Origin: Solibacillus ferritrahens
GTDB lineage: Bacteria; Bacillota; Bacilli; Bacillales_A; Planococcaceae
Assembly (NCBI RefSeq): GCF_037027585.1
Contig: NZ_JAXCLE010000014.1
Span: forward strand, 1-64,000
Reading direction: 5' to 3'
Length of the DNA stretch: 64,000 nucleotides
The number at the start of each line of letters is the position of its first letter. Position 1 is the stretch's first letter. Below the pieces are notes generated by a model that saw nothing but the letters and a program-made list of their open reading frames with translations, did no database searches and had not been told where the DNA came from. Position numbers and translations under genes: made by a program. Below are positions 34,820 through 43,743 of the stretch, one piece after another.

Positions 34820-35989
34820 TTAACCGCGCCCTGTTTCAGCAGGTTTAGTATTGGTTTCTTTAACTTGTTGGCAACTAAGGGCAAAGCTTAAAATTGCTGC
34901 ACTGCTACAAACATATGGAAGTAAAGTGTAGCCCCAATTAGAAATGACGTAACCGCCAAGCATTGATCCTAACGTAATACCCACATACAAAGCTGTCATA
35001 TTCCACGCCATAACACTACCTCGTTCATTTGGATATTCCCCCGCTAACCTAGCGGTGTAAGATGTAAATCCTGCATATCCAATTAAAGCCCATAAGAATA
35101 AGCAGAAATAAATCCAAATACTTGATGTAAAGAATATGCCTAAACAAACGAGTATTAGCACTAAGAAAATGAGTGTAAGTTTTGAAATTTTCTTTTCTCC
35201 AAATCGATCTGTTAACTGTCCACCCGTAAGGCTACCTATGACAGCACCAATACCATAAAATGTTATAGCTGTAGCGATTTCTAATGATGAAAAACTATTC
35301 TCGGAATAAAGGGCCGCGCCTAAATAAACATATAAAGCATACATTGAAATCGCCCAACTAGTAGTCACACTTACTGAACCAAATATTCGTAATAAATTTC
35401 CCCCAAGTAGATTCCTCGTTGAATGGCTTTTCGAATTATTTTTCCATGTTTTATGATTTACTACTGCCAATATAGTGCCCATAAGAGCCAGTGCAACAAA
35501 TACTGAACGCCAACCAAGAAAATGCTCTAACAAAATACCGATTGGAGCTCCTGCCCAAAGAGCTGTTAAGTGACCTGAGGCAAGAATCGAAAGCCATGTC
35601 CCTGTCCGATTTGGAGGTGCAACATCGCCAATAATTGCATAAAGCAACGGAGCAATTGAAGCAACTGATAAACCAACTAAAATACGACTAACAATTAACC
35701 AAAAAAATGTAGGTGCGAAAGCGGTTAGTATGTTAGAAATGACGAACAACACTAACCCAAATGTAATATACGCTCCCCGTCCATGTTTATCTGACAGCCA
35801 CCCAAAAAAAGGAGCGAAAATAGCATAGGTGATTGCAAAAACGGTAATCATCCAGCCAGTCATCGCCGAACTTGTATTATACGCTTCAGAAATAAATGGC
35901 ATTAAAGGAGAAACTACAAATAAGTCAATGCCGATTAAAAACAAAGTAATCCAGCCAACAATCAAACTGACTCTCCCATGCACCTTCAA
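34820..35989 (-). CDS. MFS transporter (DHA1-type drug/sugar efflux)
   Basis: A 389-residue, twelve-helix major facilitator. The motif A loop between helices 2 and 3 reads GWLSDKHGRGAYITFG, and SLTGGQLTDRFGEKK repeats it in the second half, as in DHA1 exporters. TTG at 35989 is chosen because AAAGAGG lies 8 bases ahead; the frame is open to 36034. It probably exports drugs, sugars or metabolites by proton antiport. It has its own terminator, and a long upstream region containing the structured segment and repeat copy C. Confidence 0.85.
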   Translation of the reverse strand: MKVHGRVSLIVGWITLFLIGIDLFVVSPLMPFISEAYNTSSAMTGWMITVFAITYAIFAPFFGWLSDKHGRGAYITFGLVLFVISNILTAFAPTFFWLIVSRILVGLSVASIAPLLYAIIGDVAPPNRTGTWLSILASGHLTALWAGAPIGILLEHFLGWRSVFVALALMGTILAVVNHKTWKNNSKSHSTRNLLGGNLLRIFGSVSVTTSWAISMYALYVYLGAALYSENSFSSLEIATAITFYGIGAVIGSLTGGQLTDRFGEKKISKLTLIFLVLILVCLGIFFTSSIWIYFCLFLWALIGYAGFTSYTARLAGEYPNERGSVMAWNMTALYVGITLGSMLGGYVISNWGYTLLPYVCSSAAILSFALSCQQVKETNTKPAETGRG

Positions 35990-36317
35990 AATTAAAACCT
36001 CTTTTACATTTAATATTAAATGTATATTATTCAAAGTTGTAAAAAATGGACTTCTTGTTCAAGCAGACTTTCCACTCGTTTCCACGGCGCACCTTTTGAA
36101 GATAAAAAAGGCAGATTTCCTTTTGGGCACCCCCACCAATAAAAGAGTTATTCTGAAAAAGGCAAATTTATATTGAAGTTTCGTTCCCAATTCCACTAGT
36201 TATTTCACCTATACTTAATTACAATATAATTAAATGGAATATTTGAACATTTGTAATGGATAAATTTATCATCACCATAATATGGGGTTGCTTTTCTAAT
36301 AAAATCTCTCTTAATTG

Positions 36318-36404
36318 ATTGGTGGGATACGGCAAGACAGCGCTAAAGCCATGTGATACGTGTCTTTATCACTGCCTTTATTGCTGTTTACGAGGTCCAC
36401 CAAT
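36318..36404. ncRNA. Candidate structured element (multi-stem hairpin) linked to repeat copy C
   Basis: Nested complementary arms: ATTGGTGG/CCACCAAT (36318-36325, 36397-36404), ACAGC/GCTGT (36337-36341, 36383-36387), TAAAGNC/GNCTTTA (36344-36350, 36374-36380) and GTGATA/TATCAC (36353-36358, 36367-36372). The internal loops (GGATACGGCAAG and TTACGAGGT) are asymmetric, as in folded RNAs. It lies 50 bp left of repeat copy C. Its outer edge, ATTGGTRGACCTCG on the minus strand, also borders copy A. No known riboswitch class is recognised; strand and expression are unknown. Confidence 0.5.
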
Positions 36405-36424
36405 ATTTTTATTTAAATAACTAA

Positions 36425-36660
36425 TTAGCCATCAAAAAATAAGTTTTTCATTGCCCTCTTAAAATAAGGGGAGATTTTACCGTTATTTGAATGATGTAGC
36501 CCATTCTTAGGATAAATAAAGGAACGTTTTACTGTTATTTTGAATAAAATCCTTAAATTTCATATTTTTTAGGTCAATAACGGAAATACCTTCCGTTATT
36601 TTCTCTATTTTTTATGTTATTTTAAAAATAACGGAAATTCATTCCCCTATTTACCTCATT
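36425..36660 (+). repeat. Four-hairpin dispersed repeat, copy C
   Basis: Hairpins at about 36461-36487, 36513-36541, 36575-36601 and 36626-36652 (spacing 52/62/51). It is most similar to copy A, which has the opposite orientation, sharing GAATGATGTAG after the first hairpin and a right border of ACGCAATTCAA type. It also shares left-flank sequence (AATTAG, TGATGGC) with that copy. Confidence 0.85.
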
Positions 36661-36848
36661 ACGCAATTCAATCTACAAAAGCTTTGAATCCACACCGCCC
36701 GGAATGGAGTACTACGGACGCGAGCTTCAAAACACTTGCTTCAACGCGTTTTCCCGTAGCGCAGCAGAACGGAATTCATTAGAAAATCTTATTTTTTTAA
36801 TTTTGTCATCCTCAACTTTTGGTGATGCAACTTGTAGAGCAGGAAAAG

Positions 36849-36925
36849 CTAGAAAGTAACCCTAAAATCATTAGGGAATCAATGGCGCCTCTTTTGCATT
36901 TGTATAACAAACCTTACAATTGTGA
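36849..36925. repeat. 77 bp repeat also found upstream of the LysM-CAP gene, copy 1
   Basis: CTAGAAA, then CTAAAATCATTAGGGAAT, then ATGGCGCCTCTTTTGCATTTG and TTACAATT match 59811-59889 with few differences. The second copy is the leader of the LysM-CAP gene; here no gene follows in the matching direction, so this is either a lost gene's leader or a mobile regulatory segment. The preceding 36685-36775 is GC-richer than its surroundings and non-coding. Confidence 0.65.
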
Positions 36926-36995
36926 CAATAGTGTTCAAAGAGTGTTCGTGGTTACAAAAAGACACAGTACAAATGAATGATTATACGCTAACTCA

Positions 36996-37583
36996 TTAAT
37001 AAGCTACTATATGCCCTCTCATACTTGTAATAAGACTAGTTGTTATACCAATAAATATTATCGTTAAAATGGAGAGATAAAATGTTTCTTGAGATAATAA
37101 TAACCCCCCAATAATTATAACAATTGAATCAATCATCAAAATAAAAATCCCTACATTAATACCTGTCTTCTCACACAAAAACTGGGCAATAAAATCCGTG
37201 CCTCCTGTACTTGTTTGAAAACATAACATCATCCCGATTCCTACGCCTACCAAGATGCCACCTAGAATAGAGCTGTATACCGCTTCAATTTTTATTAGCT
37301 TACTAAGAGGTGAAAGATAATCAATAAAAAAAGCAGATAGAATCATGCCATGTAAACTATTATAGAAATAGTTTCTATAATGAAACCATGCGTATATAAA
37401 GATGGGAATACTTAATATGATTATTATAATTCCTGTATTAAACCCCCATAAGTAATTTGCTATTAATCCAATACCAACTGTCCCTCCATCTAAAATTTTA
37501 TGCGGTACTAAAAACAGATTTATACCTAAAGATAGAATAATACTGCCTAAAATTAGCGCCAAACTTTTTTTAAGAAAATACAC
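36996..37583 (-). CDS. YitT-family membrane protein (short form)
   Basis: A 195-residue protein with five or six membrane helices. LGINLFLVPHKILDGGTVGI near the N-terminus and CFQTSTGGTDFIAQFL in the middle are the two conserved YitT (DUF161) segments. The usual C-terminal DUF2179 domain is missing, as in the short YqfU/YczE-like relatives. GTG at 37583 after GAGGTGG is preferred to GTG at 37592. Function of the family is not established. It is divergent from the TerC gene at 37763. Confidence 0.75.
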   Translation of the reverse strand: MYFLKKSLALILGSIILSLGINLFLVPHKILDGGTVGIGLIANYLWGFNTGIIIIILSIPIFIYAWFHYRNYFYNSLHGMILSAFFIDYLSPLSKLIKIEAVYSSILGGILVGVGIGMMLCFQTSTGGTDFIAQFLCEKTGINVGIFILMIDSIVIIIGGLLLSQETFYLSILTIIFIGITTSLITSMRGHIVAY

Positions 37584-37762
37584 GGAGGCCACCTCTTAAT
37601 ATCAACTTTTTTAAATACTGATAAATATATGTTCTCGAAGAAAATTAAATGTATTCTTAAAAAGCATTTTTAGTGATGCCTCGCTATATGATTATAGTTA
37701 ATGGAAATGGGAATATTATTCTTACTTACCATTAATCTTAAATGTAGCTAGGAGGAATATAA

Positions 37763-38521
37763 TTGGATATATCATTATTATTAGAGTATGGTTGGGTACT
37801 ATTATTATTAATTGGCTTAGAAGGATTGCTTGCGGCAGATAATGCCCTCGTTTTAGCTATCATGGTTAAACATTTACCTGAAAAAGAAAGACGGAGGGCT
37901 CTTTTTTATGGTCTAGCAGGTGCCTTCATATTCCGTTTCGCTTCGTTATTTATTATTTCCTTCCTAGTAGATGTATGGCAGGTTCAGGCTATTGGAGCTC
38001 TCTATTTACTATTTATTGCAATTAATCATATTGCTAGAAAGATATATTTTAAAAACAAAGTACATGTGAAAGTGAATGAGAAGAAGAAATCTGGTTTTTG
38101 GGGAACGGTTATTAAAGTGGAATTGGCGGATATTGCATTTGCGGTTGATTCCATTTTAGCAGCTGTAGCTCTTGCAATGACACTTCCTAATACAGACTTA
38201 CCTACAATTGGTGGCATGGATGGAGGAAAGTTCCTAGTCATATTCACAGGTGGTTTAATCGGGTTAATCATCATGCGTTTTGCAGCAAACTTTTTTGTAA
38301 AACTTCTTGGAGCAAAACCAGGCTTAGAAATTGCTGCATTTGTAATCGTTGGATGGGTAGGTGTTAAACTCGCTGTTTTAACTTTAAGCCATCCTGATGT
38401 GAATATTATTTCTTATACGTTTGCCCATTCCTTTGAGTGGAAACTAACTTTCTATAGCGTATTAATTGCTATTGCAGTAGCTGGTTGGTTTTTATCCAAA
38501 GATAATACTTCTAAAGAATAA
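37763..38521 (+). CDS. TerC-family integral membrane protein (YkoY-like)
   Basis: A 252-residue protein with seven or eight helices. The conserved acidic motifs are EGLLAADNALVLA near residue 20 and ELADIAFAVDSILAA near 121, which in TerC proteins line a metal path; YkoY and YceF export manganese. TTG start seven bases after AGGAGG. B. subtilis ykoY has a manganese riboswitch in its leader; the 170 bp upstream here shows no such element. Followed by a long plus-strand terminator. Confidence 0.85.
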   Translation: MDISLLLEYGWVLLLLIGLEGLLAADNALVLAIMVKHLPEKERRRALFYGLAGAFIFRFASLFIISFLVDVWQVQAIGALYLLFIAINHIARKIYFKNKVHVKVNEKKKSGFWGTVIKVELADIAFAVDSILAAVALAMTLPNTDLPTIGGMDGGKFLVIFTGGLIGLIIMRFAANFFVKLLGAKPGLEIAAFVIVGWVGVKLAVLTLSHPDVNIISYTFAHSFEWKLTFYSVLIAIAVAGWFLSKDNTSKE

Positions 38522-38528
38522 TGAATTG

Positions 38529-38595
38529 AGAGTAAAATAACCGGAGGATTTCCCCTTATCTGCGGAATTGGCTTCATTTCACGGAAAATATATGT
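38529..38595 (+). repeat. Four-hairpin dispersed repeat, truncated copy G
   Basis: Only the first hairpin (ATAACCGGAGGATTTCCCCTT, 38535-38561) and the following GGAATTGGCTTCATTTC spacer remain. The element breaks off within the second hairpin at about 38590, where the terminator of the TerC gene begins. Confidence 0.7.
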
Positions 38596-38608
38596 GTTAT
38601 TCCTAATT

Positions 38609-38672
38609 AAAAAACCGCAGATGAATATAACCACCAAAATATATGAAAGTGGTTATAGTCCCTGCGGTTTTC
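38609..38672 (+). terminator. Terminator of the TerC gene
   Basis: A long two-part stem: AAAACCGCAG with CTGCGGTTTT (38611-38620, 38662-38671) and TATAACCAC with GTGGTTATA inside. It is placed about 90 bp after the gene and replaces the right part of repeat copy G. Confidence 0.85.
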
Positions 38673-38674
38673 GC

Positions 38675-38835
38675 TTAAATGTTAGGTGACTCTGCTAATT
38701 TCATTAGATAGTACTGTTAGAAATATCCTCTATTTGAGAAGGATATAGCGAATCGTAAATAAATCTTGAATGATCACCAAGTACTTGAAGCCAAAGCTGA
38801 TGTTCAAAAACAGCACTCTTCAAATAATTTCCCAC
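38675..38835 (-). pseudogene. DUF2935 gene with large internal deletion
   Basis: A GTG at 38835 after AAAAAGGGG opens a frame reading VFEHQLWLQVLGDHSRFIYD, the N-terminus of DUF2935 proteins, and stops after ISNSTI. Overlapping it in another frame is QYYLMKLAESPNI and a stop, the C-terminus of the same family. About 200 middle codons are gone. The leader (38840-38905) matches that of the second DUF2935 relic at 60045-60611. Confidence 0.8.
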
Positions 38836-38930
38836 GCAATTTTAATCCCCTTTTTTCACACTAGTATGTAATTTATTCGACTTGAAATCTTTTTATGAGA
38901 AAATTCACCGGAACACAGTTTGAACTGAAC

Positions 38931-38971
38931 AAAAAAAAGAGTAATACAGATCAACTGTTTACTCTTTTGAA
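38931..38971. repeat. AAAAGAGTAA hairpin repeat, copy 3
   Basis: Same stem as the copies at 5232 and 7954, with loop ACAGATCAACTG and eight A residues before the left arm. It lies between the DUF2935 relic and the Liv transporter operon. Confidence 0.6.
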
Positions 38972-39011
38972 ATGTTTTCCCTGGCACTAAGTACGGGATA
39001 TAATTCGTAAA

Positions 39012-39046
39012 AGGTGTTTATTTCTATCTGTAAATACCTTCACTAA
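39012..39046 (-). terminator. Weak terminator-like hairpin at the end of the Liv operon
   Basis: AAGGTATTTA pairs with TAAACACCTT on the minus strand, followed by TTACG; the stem has one mismatch and the T-run is short. It is the first hairpin after the binding-protein stop. Confidence 0.5.
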
Positions 39047-39049
39047 TAT

Positions 39050-40267
39050 TTACTTTTCTTCACCCATCTGAACAATTTCTCCATTTTCTACGTAAGCCAT
39101 GCGTAGTAATGGAAGGAATCCACCATCATCATCTACACCTTGAATGTAATAAACTTCTTTGTCTTCTGGCAGGTTTTTTGCTCCCTGATCCATTGCTGCC
39201 ATAATTTTTTCAGTATCATCCACAGTTCCAGCTGCTTTCATTGCCTCAACTAGAATATACAATGAAATATAATGGAATCCTGATTCAGAGCCTGGATCTT
39301 TATCATTTTCGCTACGGTATTTTTCAATGAAGGCTTCTGTACCACCATAACGCGATGTAACTAGTGGTGGTGTCGAAATTACGCCTTCAAGTAAATCATA
39401 ACTTCCGCCTAAAACTGCTGCAATCTCATCCAGCTTTGCTTGGTCCATAATAATAAATCCACCTTCGAAACCTAAATCACGTGCTTGCTTTAATACAAGG
39501 GCAGTCGGTTGTGAAGGGCCACCGATGAATAAGACATCTGGGTTTTTCGCTAATGCATTGGTCATAATTGTTTGGAAGTCCGTATCCTTACTAAAATCAA
39601 TTGACTCATCAAAGACAACTTCCCCACCATTTGCTTCCCACACTGGGCGTAATGAGTCTGCCCAATCCTTACCGTACTGAGTTGCTGTTGGTAAGAATGC
39701 TATTTTCTTTCCGAAACGCTCCATTTCGTATTTTGTAAATGGCTCAATATATCTGTCATAGCGAGGTGGAATACGAACAGTCATTTTATTTCCTGTTTCG
39801 GTAACACCTGGCTCACTCGTATAAGCCATAACAATAAAATCTTCCATTTCATTAAACACTTGCATTGCATATACACCGCCACTATGTGGTGTATAAATAA
39901 ACTTAGTATCTTGTTCCTGTACTAATCTTTTCGCATTCGCTGCGGCTTCATTCGGTAAATATTTGTCATCTAAAGTCGATAAGTTAATCGTATACTTCTG
40001 ACCATCCACTTCAAATCCACCACTATCATTAATTTCTTCCGCAGCCATTCTTAATCCTTTTAACGTTTCTTCGCCATAAAATGCTGCTGGACCACTTAAA
40101 GGACCGGTATAGCCGATTGTAAGCTCTTCTACTTTACTGCCCTCTGTACTGACTGGTGCTTTTTCTTCATCATTTTTTGTTTCTTTCCCATCTTCAGAAC
40201 AAGCAACTAGTACTATAGCCAAAATAAAAAGCAAACTAAGAAATAATCCCCTCTTGAATGTGTTCAT
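39050..40267 (-). CDS. livJ: ABC transporter substrate-binding lipoprotein (Liv/amide-urea family)
   Basis: A 405-residue extracellular lipoprotein. The lipobox LVAC places the lipidated cysteine at residue 23, followed by a short charged linker and the type I periplasmic-binding fold (IGYTGPLSGPAAFYGEETL near the start; IPPRYDRYIEPFTKYEMERF in the middle). Liv-type binding proteins capture branched amino acids, but the family also takes aromatic acids, amides and fatty-acid-like ligands. Its position beside beta-oxidation genes argues for an organic acid here. ATG follows AAAGGAG. It is separated by 82 bp from livF and is last in the operon. Confidence 0.88.
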   Translation of the reverse strand: MNTFKRGLFLSLLFILAIVLVACSEDGKETKNDEEKAPVSTEGSKVEELTIGYTGPLSGPAAFYGEETLKGLRMAAEEINDSGGFEVDGQKYTINLSTLDDKYLPNEAAANAKRLVQEQDTKFIYTPHSGGVYAMQVFNEMEDFIVMAYTSEPGVTETGNKMTVRIPPRYDRYIEPFTKYEMERFGKKIAFLPTATQYGKDWADSLRPVWEANGGEVVFDESIDFSKDTDFQTIMTNALAKNPDVLFIGGPSQPTALVLKQARDLGFEGGFIIMDQAKLDEIAAVLGGSYDLLEGVISTPPLVTSRYGGTEAFIEKYRSENDKDPGSESGFHYISLYILVEAMKAAGTVDDTEKIMAAMDQGAKNLPEDKEVYYIQGVDDDGGFLPLLRMAYVENGEIVQMGEEK

Positions 40268-40349
40268 GTTTATCTCCTTTGTTTTTTATATTTTTAGTGC
40301 GACAATACATTTTTTGTTCCATTTCCTCACCTTTACTACATTCCCATGG

Positions 40350-41066
40350 CTATGCACCAATATAAGCTTTGCGAATATCATCATTATTAAATAGTTCTTT
40401 ACTATTCCCTTGAAGAACCAATATGCCGTTCTCTATTACGTAGCCACGGTTAGCAATTTTCAGTGCAGCGTTGGCATTTTGTTCAGCAAGTAACACGGTC
40501 GTTCCATTTCTATTAATCGACTGTATGACAGAAAACATTTGCTCGACTATTAACGGAGCAAGCCCTATGGAAGGTTCATCGAGCATAATTAGTTTTGGCT
40601 TTGCCATTAAAGCTCTACCAATCGCCAACATTTGCTGCTGTCCTCCACTTAAGGAACCAGCTGCATCATCTTTTTTCTCTTTTAAAATTGGGAATAAATC
40701 ATAAGTTTCTTCCAAAGACTGTTTTAATTGTGCTTTTTTCCGTCGATGGACAAAGCCACCCATCATTAAATTTTCCTGAACAGACATCTCAGAAAACAGC
40801 TTTTTTCCTTCGGCACATTGAACAATACCGGTCTTTACGATCCGATCAGGGGCAGCTCCGCTTATACTGTTTCCATTAAACTGAATGTCACCTGAAGCCA
40901 TTTTGTTCAAGCCGCTAATTGTTTTAAATAGCGTGCTTTTCCCTGCCCCATTCGCGCCCAGTAATACAACTAACTCGCCCTCATGCACTTCTAAATTAAT
41001 GTTTTTTAATGCTTCAAAACCACCAAACTTTATCGTTACATCAGATAACTTCAGCAGATGATTCAC
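40350..41066 (-). CDS. livF: Liv-type ABC transporter ATP-binding protein
   Basis: A 238-residue LivF ATPase. Walker A is GANGAGKST near residue 37, the signature LSGGQQQMLAIGRAL near 139 and Walker B LIMLDEPSIGLAP near 159, with the family-specific SIGLAP after the B-site Glu. GTG at 41066 lies inside the end of livG (26 bp overlap), so translation is coupled. It energises import with livG. Confidence 0.9.
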   Translation of the reverse strand: MNHLLKLSDVTIKFGGFEALKNINLEVHEGELVVLLGANGAGKSTLFKTISGLNKMASGDIQFNGNSISGAAPDRIVKTGIVQCAEGKKLFSEMSVQENLMMGGFVHRRKKAQLKQSLEETYDLFPILKEKKDDAAGSLSGGQQQMLAIGRALMAKPKLIMLDEPSIGLAPLIVEQMFSVIQSINRNGTTVLLAEQNANAALKIANRGYVIENGILVLQGNSKELFNNDDIRKAYIGA

Positions 41067-41820
41067 CCCCTAAATAAGCTTCAATTACAGTTGGGTTATT
41101 TTGAATTTCCTCTGGCGTACCTTGTGCTATTTTCGCACCATGGTTTAACACCATAATATTATCTGCGAGTCCCATAATCATCTGCATCTTATGTTCAATC
41201 GTACACACAGTAATGCCACTATCAACGATTTTCTTCATTAGTTCTGCCAAGCCTTCTGTTTCACCAGGATTAATTCCTGCTGCAGGCTCATCAAGAAAAA
41301 TAACTTTTGGACCCGTTGCAAGCGCAAGTGCAATGGCCACACGTTTTTTTGACTCCTGTGAAATTGTCGATACAGGACTATTAGCTAAATTTGCTAAGCC
41401 TACGAAATCCAGTACTTCAATTGCTCTTTCAAATGCTTCCTTTTCCTCACGCTTTTCTCTTTTCGTCCGAAGAATAGCGTCAAACAGCTTCGATTTAGTA
41501 CGTAAGCGATAGCCTACTATAATATTGTCAATGACTGACGACGTATCAAATAGATGCGTAGTTTGGAAAGTACGGGCAATACCTAATCTCGCTACAATAT
41601 GTGGCGGTGTTTTAGTAATATCCTTCCCTTCAAACGTAATTGACCCGGATGTTGGTCGATGGAAGCCACTAATCAAATTAAAAAAGGTCGATTTACCGGC
41701 TCCATTTGGTCCGATAATTGCAGTAATTTTTCCTTTTTCAATCTCAAAATCAACTTCATCCACTGCAGTTAAACCACCAAATTTTTTCGTGAGGCCTTCT
41801 AGTTTAATAAATGTCATCAT
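41041..41820 (-). CDS. livG: Liv-type ABC transporter ATP-binding protein
   Basis: A 259-residue LivG ATPase. Walker A is GPNGAGKST near residue 38, and GIARTFQTTHLFD is the Q-loop with the typical LivG RTFQ. The signature region is divergent (ISQESKKRVAIALAL instead of LSGGQQ), then Walker B VIFLDEPAAGINP and a C-terminal GTPEEIQNNPTVIEAYLG tail. The degenerate signature is unusual but not unknown in LivG proteins. GGGAGG precedes the double ATG; overlaps livM by 1 bp. Confidence 0.9.
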   Translation of the reverse strand: MMTFIKLEGLTKKFGGLTAVDEVDFEIEKGKITAIIGPNGAGKSTFFNLISGFHRPTSGSITFEGKDITKTPPHIVARLGIARTFQTTHLFDTSSVIDNIIVGYRLRTKSKLFDAILRTKREKREEKEAFERAIEVLDFVGLANLANSPVSTISQESKKRVAIALALATGPKVIFLDEPAAGINPGETEGLAELMKKIVDSGITVCTIEHKMQMIMGLADNIMVLNHGAKIAQGTPEEIQNNPTVIEAYLGGESSAEVI

Positions 41821-42839
41821 TAAACCTCCCTACTTTTCATATCCTTTGTTTCACTATTCGTTGTATATGACCTGTTGCTCTCTTTTTTCCTAGTCTGGAA
41901 ATATCCCCTTAAGGACTGAATAGCCCCTACGATCCCTCTAGGGTAGAAAATAACGATTAATGTTAATATTGGTCCAAAAATTAACATCTTATGTTCTTGG
42001 AAACTTTGTAAATATTGCTCCAGCCATATAAACAGCAGCGTCCCTATAATCGGTCCCGCAAGTGTCCCAATCCCACCAACGATTAAATACATCAAAAATG
42101 TAAATACCATTGTAGTCCCTGCAATTTCAGGTCCAATAAATCGAACAAGTGAAGCGTATAATCCACCTGCCAGTCCTGCAAAAGATACCGAAATGACAAA
42201 AGATACTAGTTTATTTATTTTTGTATTAATTCCTAGAGTTTGTGCTAGCTCCTCACTATTACGAATCGCATTATACGTTCTTCCAGTTAAAGAATAAACA
42301 ATTCTTACAGTGACAAAGATAGAAAGGAGAAGAAACAATAACACTAAATAATACATGGCGATCGGTGATTCGAATTTAATGGGACCAATTGCATTTGGGA
42401 TTGGTATGCCAATTAATCCCCTTACGCCACCCGTTAAACCTTCCCATTTATAAATTAATAAATAGATTAAATAACCTGCTATTAACGTATAGATGGCAAA
42501 GAAGTGCTCTTTCGTTCGAAGAGCAATGATGCCTAAAGCAAAACCAATTCCCATTGTAATAAGAACAGCTAATAATAATGCCAACCAAAAATTAAGACCC
42601 GCTTTAGTAGTTAAAACCCCTACAGAATAGGCTCCAATGGCAAAAAAACCTGCGTGTGCCAAGGAGAGCTGCCCCGTATAACCAGCTAAAATGTTCATTC
42701 CATAGATGGCGATAATATAAATAAAGGCGAGCGTCATAATATATAAAACATATTTATTATCTGAAAAGGCCAGAGGAAAAAGAAGGGATAAAATGAGTAC
42801 TGCGATAATTCCATTTCGTTTATTCAGTACTTTACTCAT
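41820..42839 (-). CDS. livM: Liv-type ABC transporter permease
   Basis: A 339-residue permease with about nine helices. IYGMNILAGYTGQLSLAHAG near residue 45 is the LivM signature, and GLAGGLYASLVRFIGPE and GGIGTLAGPIIGTLLF the coupling segment. A basic tail follows the last helix. It overlaps livH and livG by one base each, so all four are a single translation unit. Together with LivH it forms the membrane channel. Confidence 0.9.
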   Translation of the reverse strand: MSKVLNKRNGIIAVLILSLLFPLAFSDNKYVLYIMTLAFIYIIAIYGMNILAGYTGQLSLAHAGFFAIGAYSVGVLTTKAGLNFWLALLLAVLITMGIGFALGIIALRTKEHFFAIYTLIAGYLIYLLIYKWEGLTGGVRGLIGIPIPNAIGPIKFESPIAMYYLVLLFLLLSIFVTVRIVYSLTGRTYNAIRNSEELAQTLGINTKINKLVSFVISVSFAGLAGGLYASLVRFIGPEIAGTTMVFTFLMYLIVGGIGTLAGPIIGTLLFIWLEQYLQSFQEHKMLIFGPILTLIVIFYPRGIVGAIQSLRGYFQTRKKESNRSYTTNSETKDMKSREV

Positions 42840-43702
42840 TAATAAACCCCCTTCGCAAACAGACCTTTAGGGCGCACCGTCATAATAATTATTAGTAGTA
42901 AAAAGGCTATCATATCCTTGTAATCATTCGAAATATACGTAGCTCCCAAGCTCTCTGTAATACCAAGGATTAATCCACCAATGATAGCGCCTGGAACGCT
43001 ACCCATCCCTCCTATAATAACGACGACAAATGCTTTCAAAATAACAATATGTCCCATGGCCGGGAATACAAGATTAATCGGAGAAGAAATAGATGCCGCA
43101 ATTGCAGCTAATGCTCCTGAGATAGCAAATGTCATCATCGCAACTGCATTCGCATTGATCCCTACTAAAAAGGCTCCTTCACGATTTTGCGCCATCGCAA
43201 TAATCGACGCTCCAATCATTGTTTTCTTTAAAAAAAGCTGCAATAAAATCACCACAACGACCGCCACTACAATAACCAAAATTCTTTGATACGATGTCGC
43301 TATGCCAAAAATTGTAACAGAGTCACCATATGGGGTAATCATTCTTTGGTAGTCGTTGCCCCATATAAGACTAACAAGTGCATCGAAAAACAATACCATA
43401 CCAATGGCTGCTATTTTGTCATGAATAGCAGGAGCATTCCTTAATGGATTAAAAACCAATCGTTCCATTAAAATCGCTATTAATGCAACGCTAATCATAG
43501 AGATGATGATAGCTACAAAATAATGGACGCCTAGCCCTTTCATTGCCATTAAAGTGAGATACCCACCAATTAAGTACAGCGCTCCATGGGCAAAATTTGG
43601 AACATGTAAAATACCAAATACGAGAGTAAGTCCAATCGCAACAAGAATGTAAACGCTTCCAAGGGTGAGTCCATTAAACAATTGCTGCAGTAATAATTCC
43701 AT
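42839..43702 (-). CDS. livH: Liv-type ABC transporter permease
   Basis: A 287-residue permease with eight helices. QLFNGLTLGSVYILVAIGLT at the N-terminus, GILHVPNFAHGALYLIGGYL and GGMGSVPGAIIGGLILGITE are the LivH consensus blocks. First of the transporter genes in transcription order, 40 bp after the thioesterase gene, so the importer is co-transcribed with the catabolic enzymes. Confidence 0.9.
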   Translation of the reverse strand: MELLLQQLFNGLTLGSVYILVAIGLTLVFGILHVPNFAHGALYLIGGYLTLMAMKGLGVHYFVAIIISMISVALIAILMERLVFNPLRNAPAIHDKIAAIGMVLFFDALVSLIWGNDYQRMITPYGDSVTIFGIATSYQRILVIVVAVVVVILLQLFLKKTMIGASIIAMAQNREGAFLVGINANAVAMMTFAISGALAAIAASISSPINLVFPAMGHIVILKAFVVVIIGGMGSVPGAIIGGLILGITESLGATYISNDYKDMIAFLLLIIIMTVRPKGLFAKGVY

Positions 43703-43743
43703 ATTTATCCCCCTTCGTATTGTAAGATGAAATTTGGCTTACT

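Noticed and set aside
37593..37762. Manganese (yybP-ykoY) riboswitch expected before a YkoY-like TerC gene
   Set aside because: The leader lacks the GGGGAGTA and loop motifs and any strong terminator stem.
39050..43702. Plain branched-chain amino acid importer
   Set aside because: Gene family says Liv-type, but co-transcription with acyl-CoA enzymes makes an organic acid more likely; the symbol liv is kept only for family membership.
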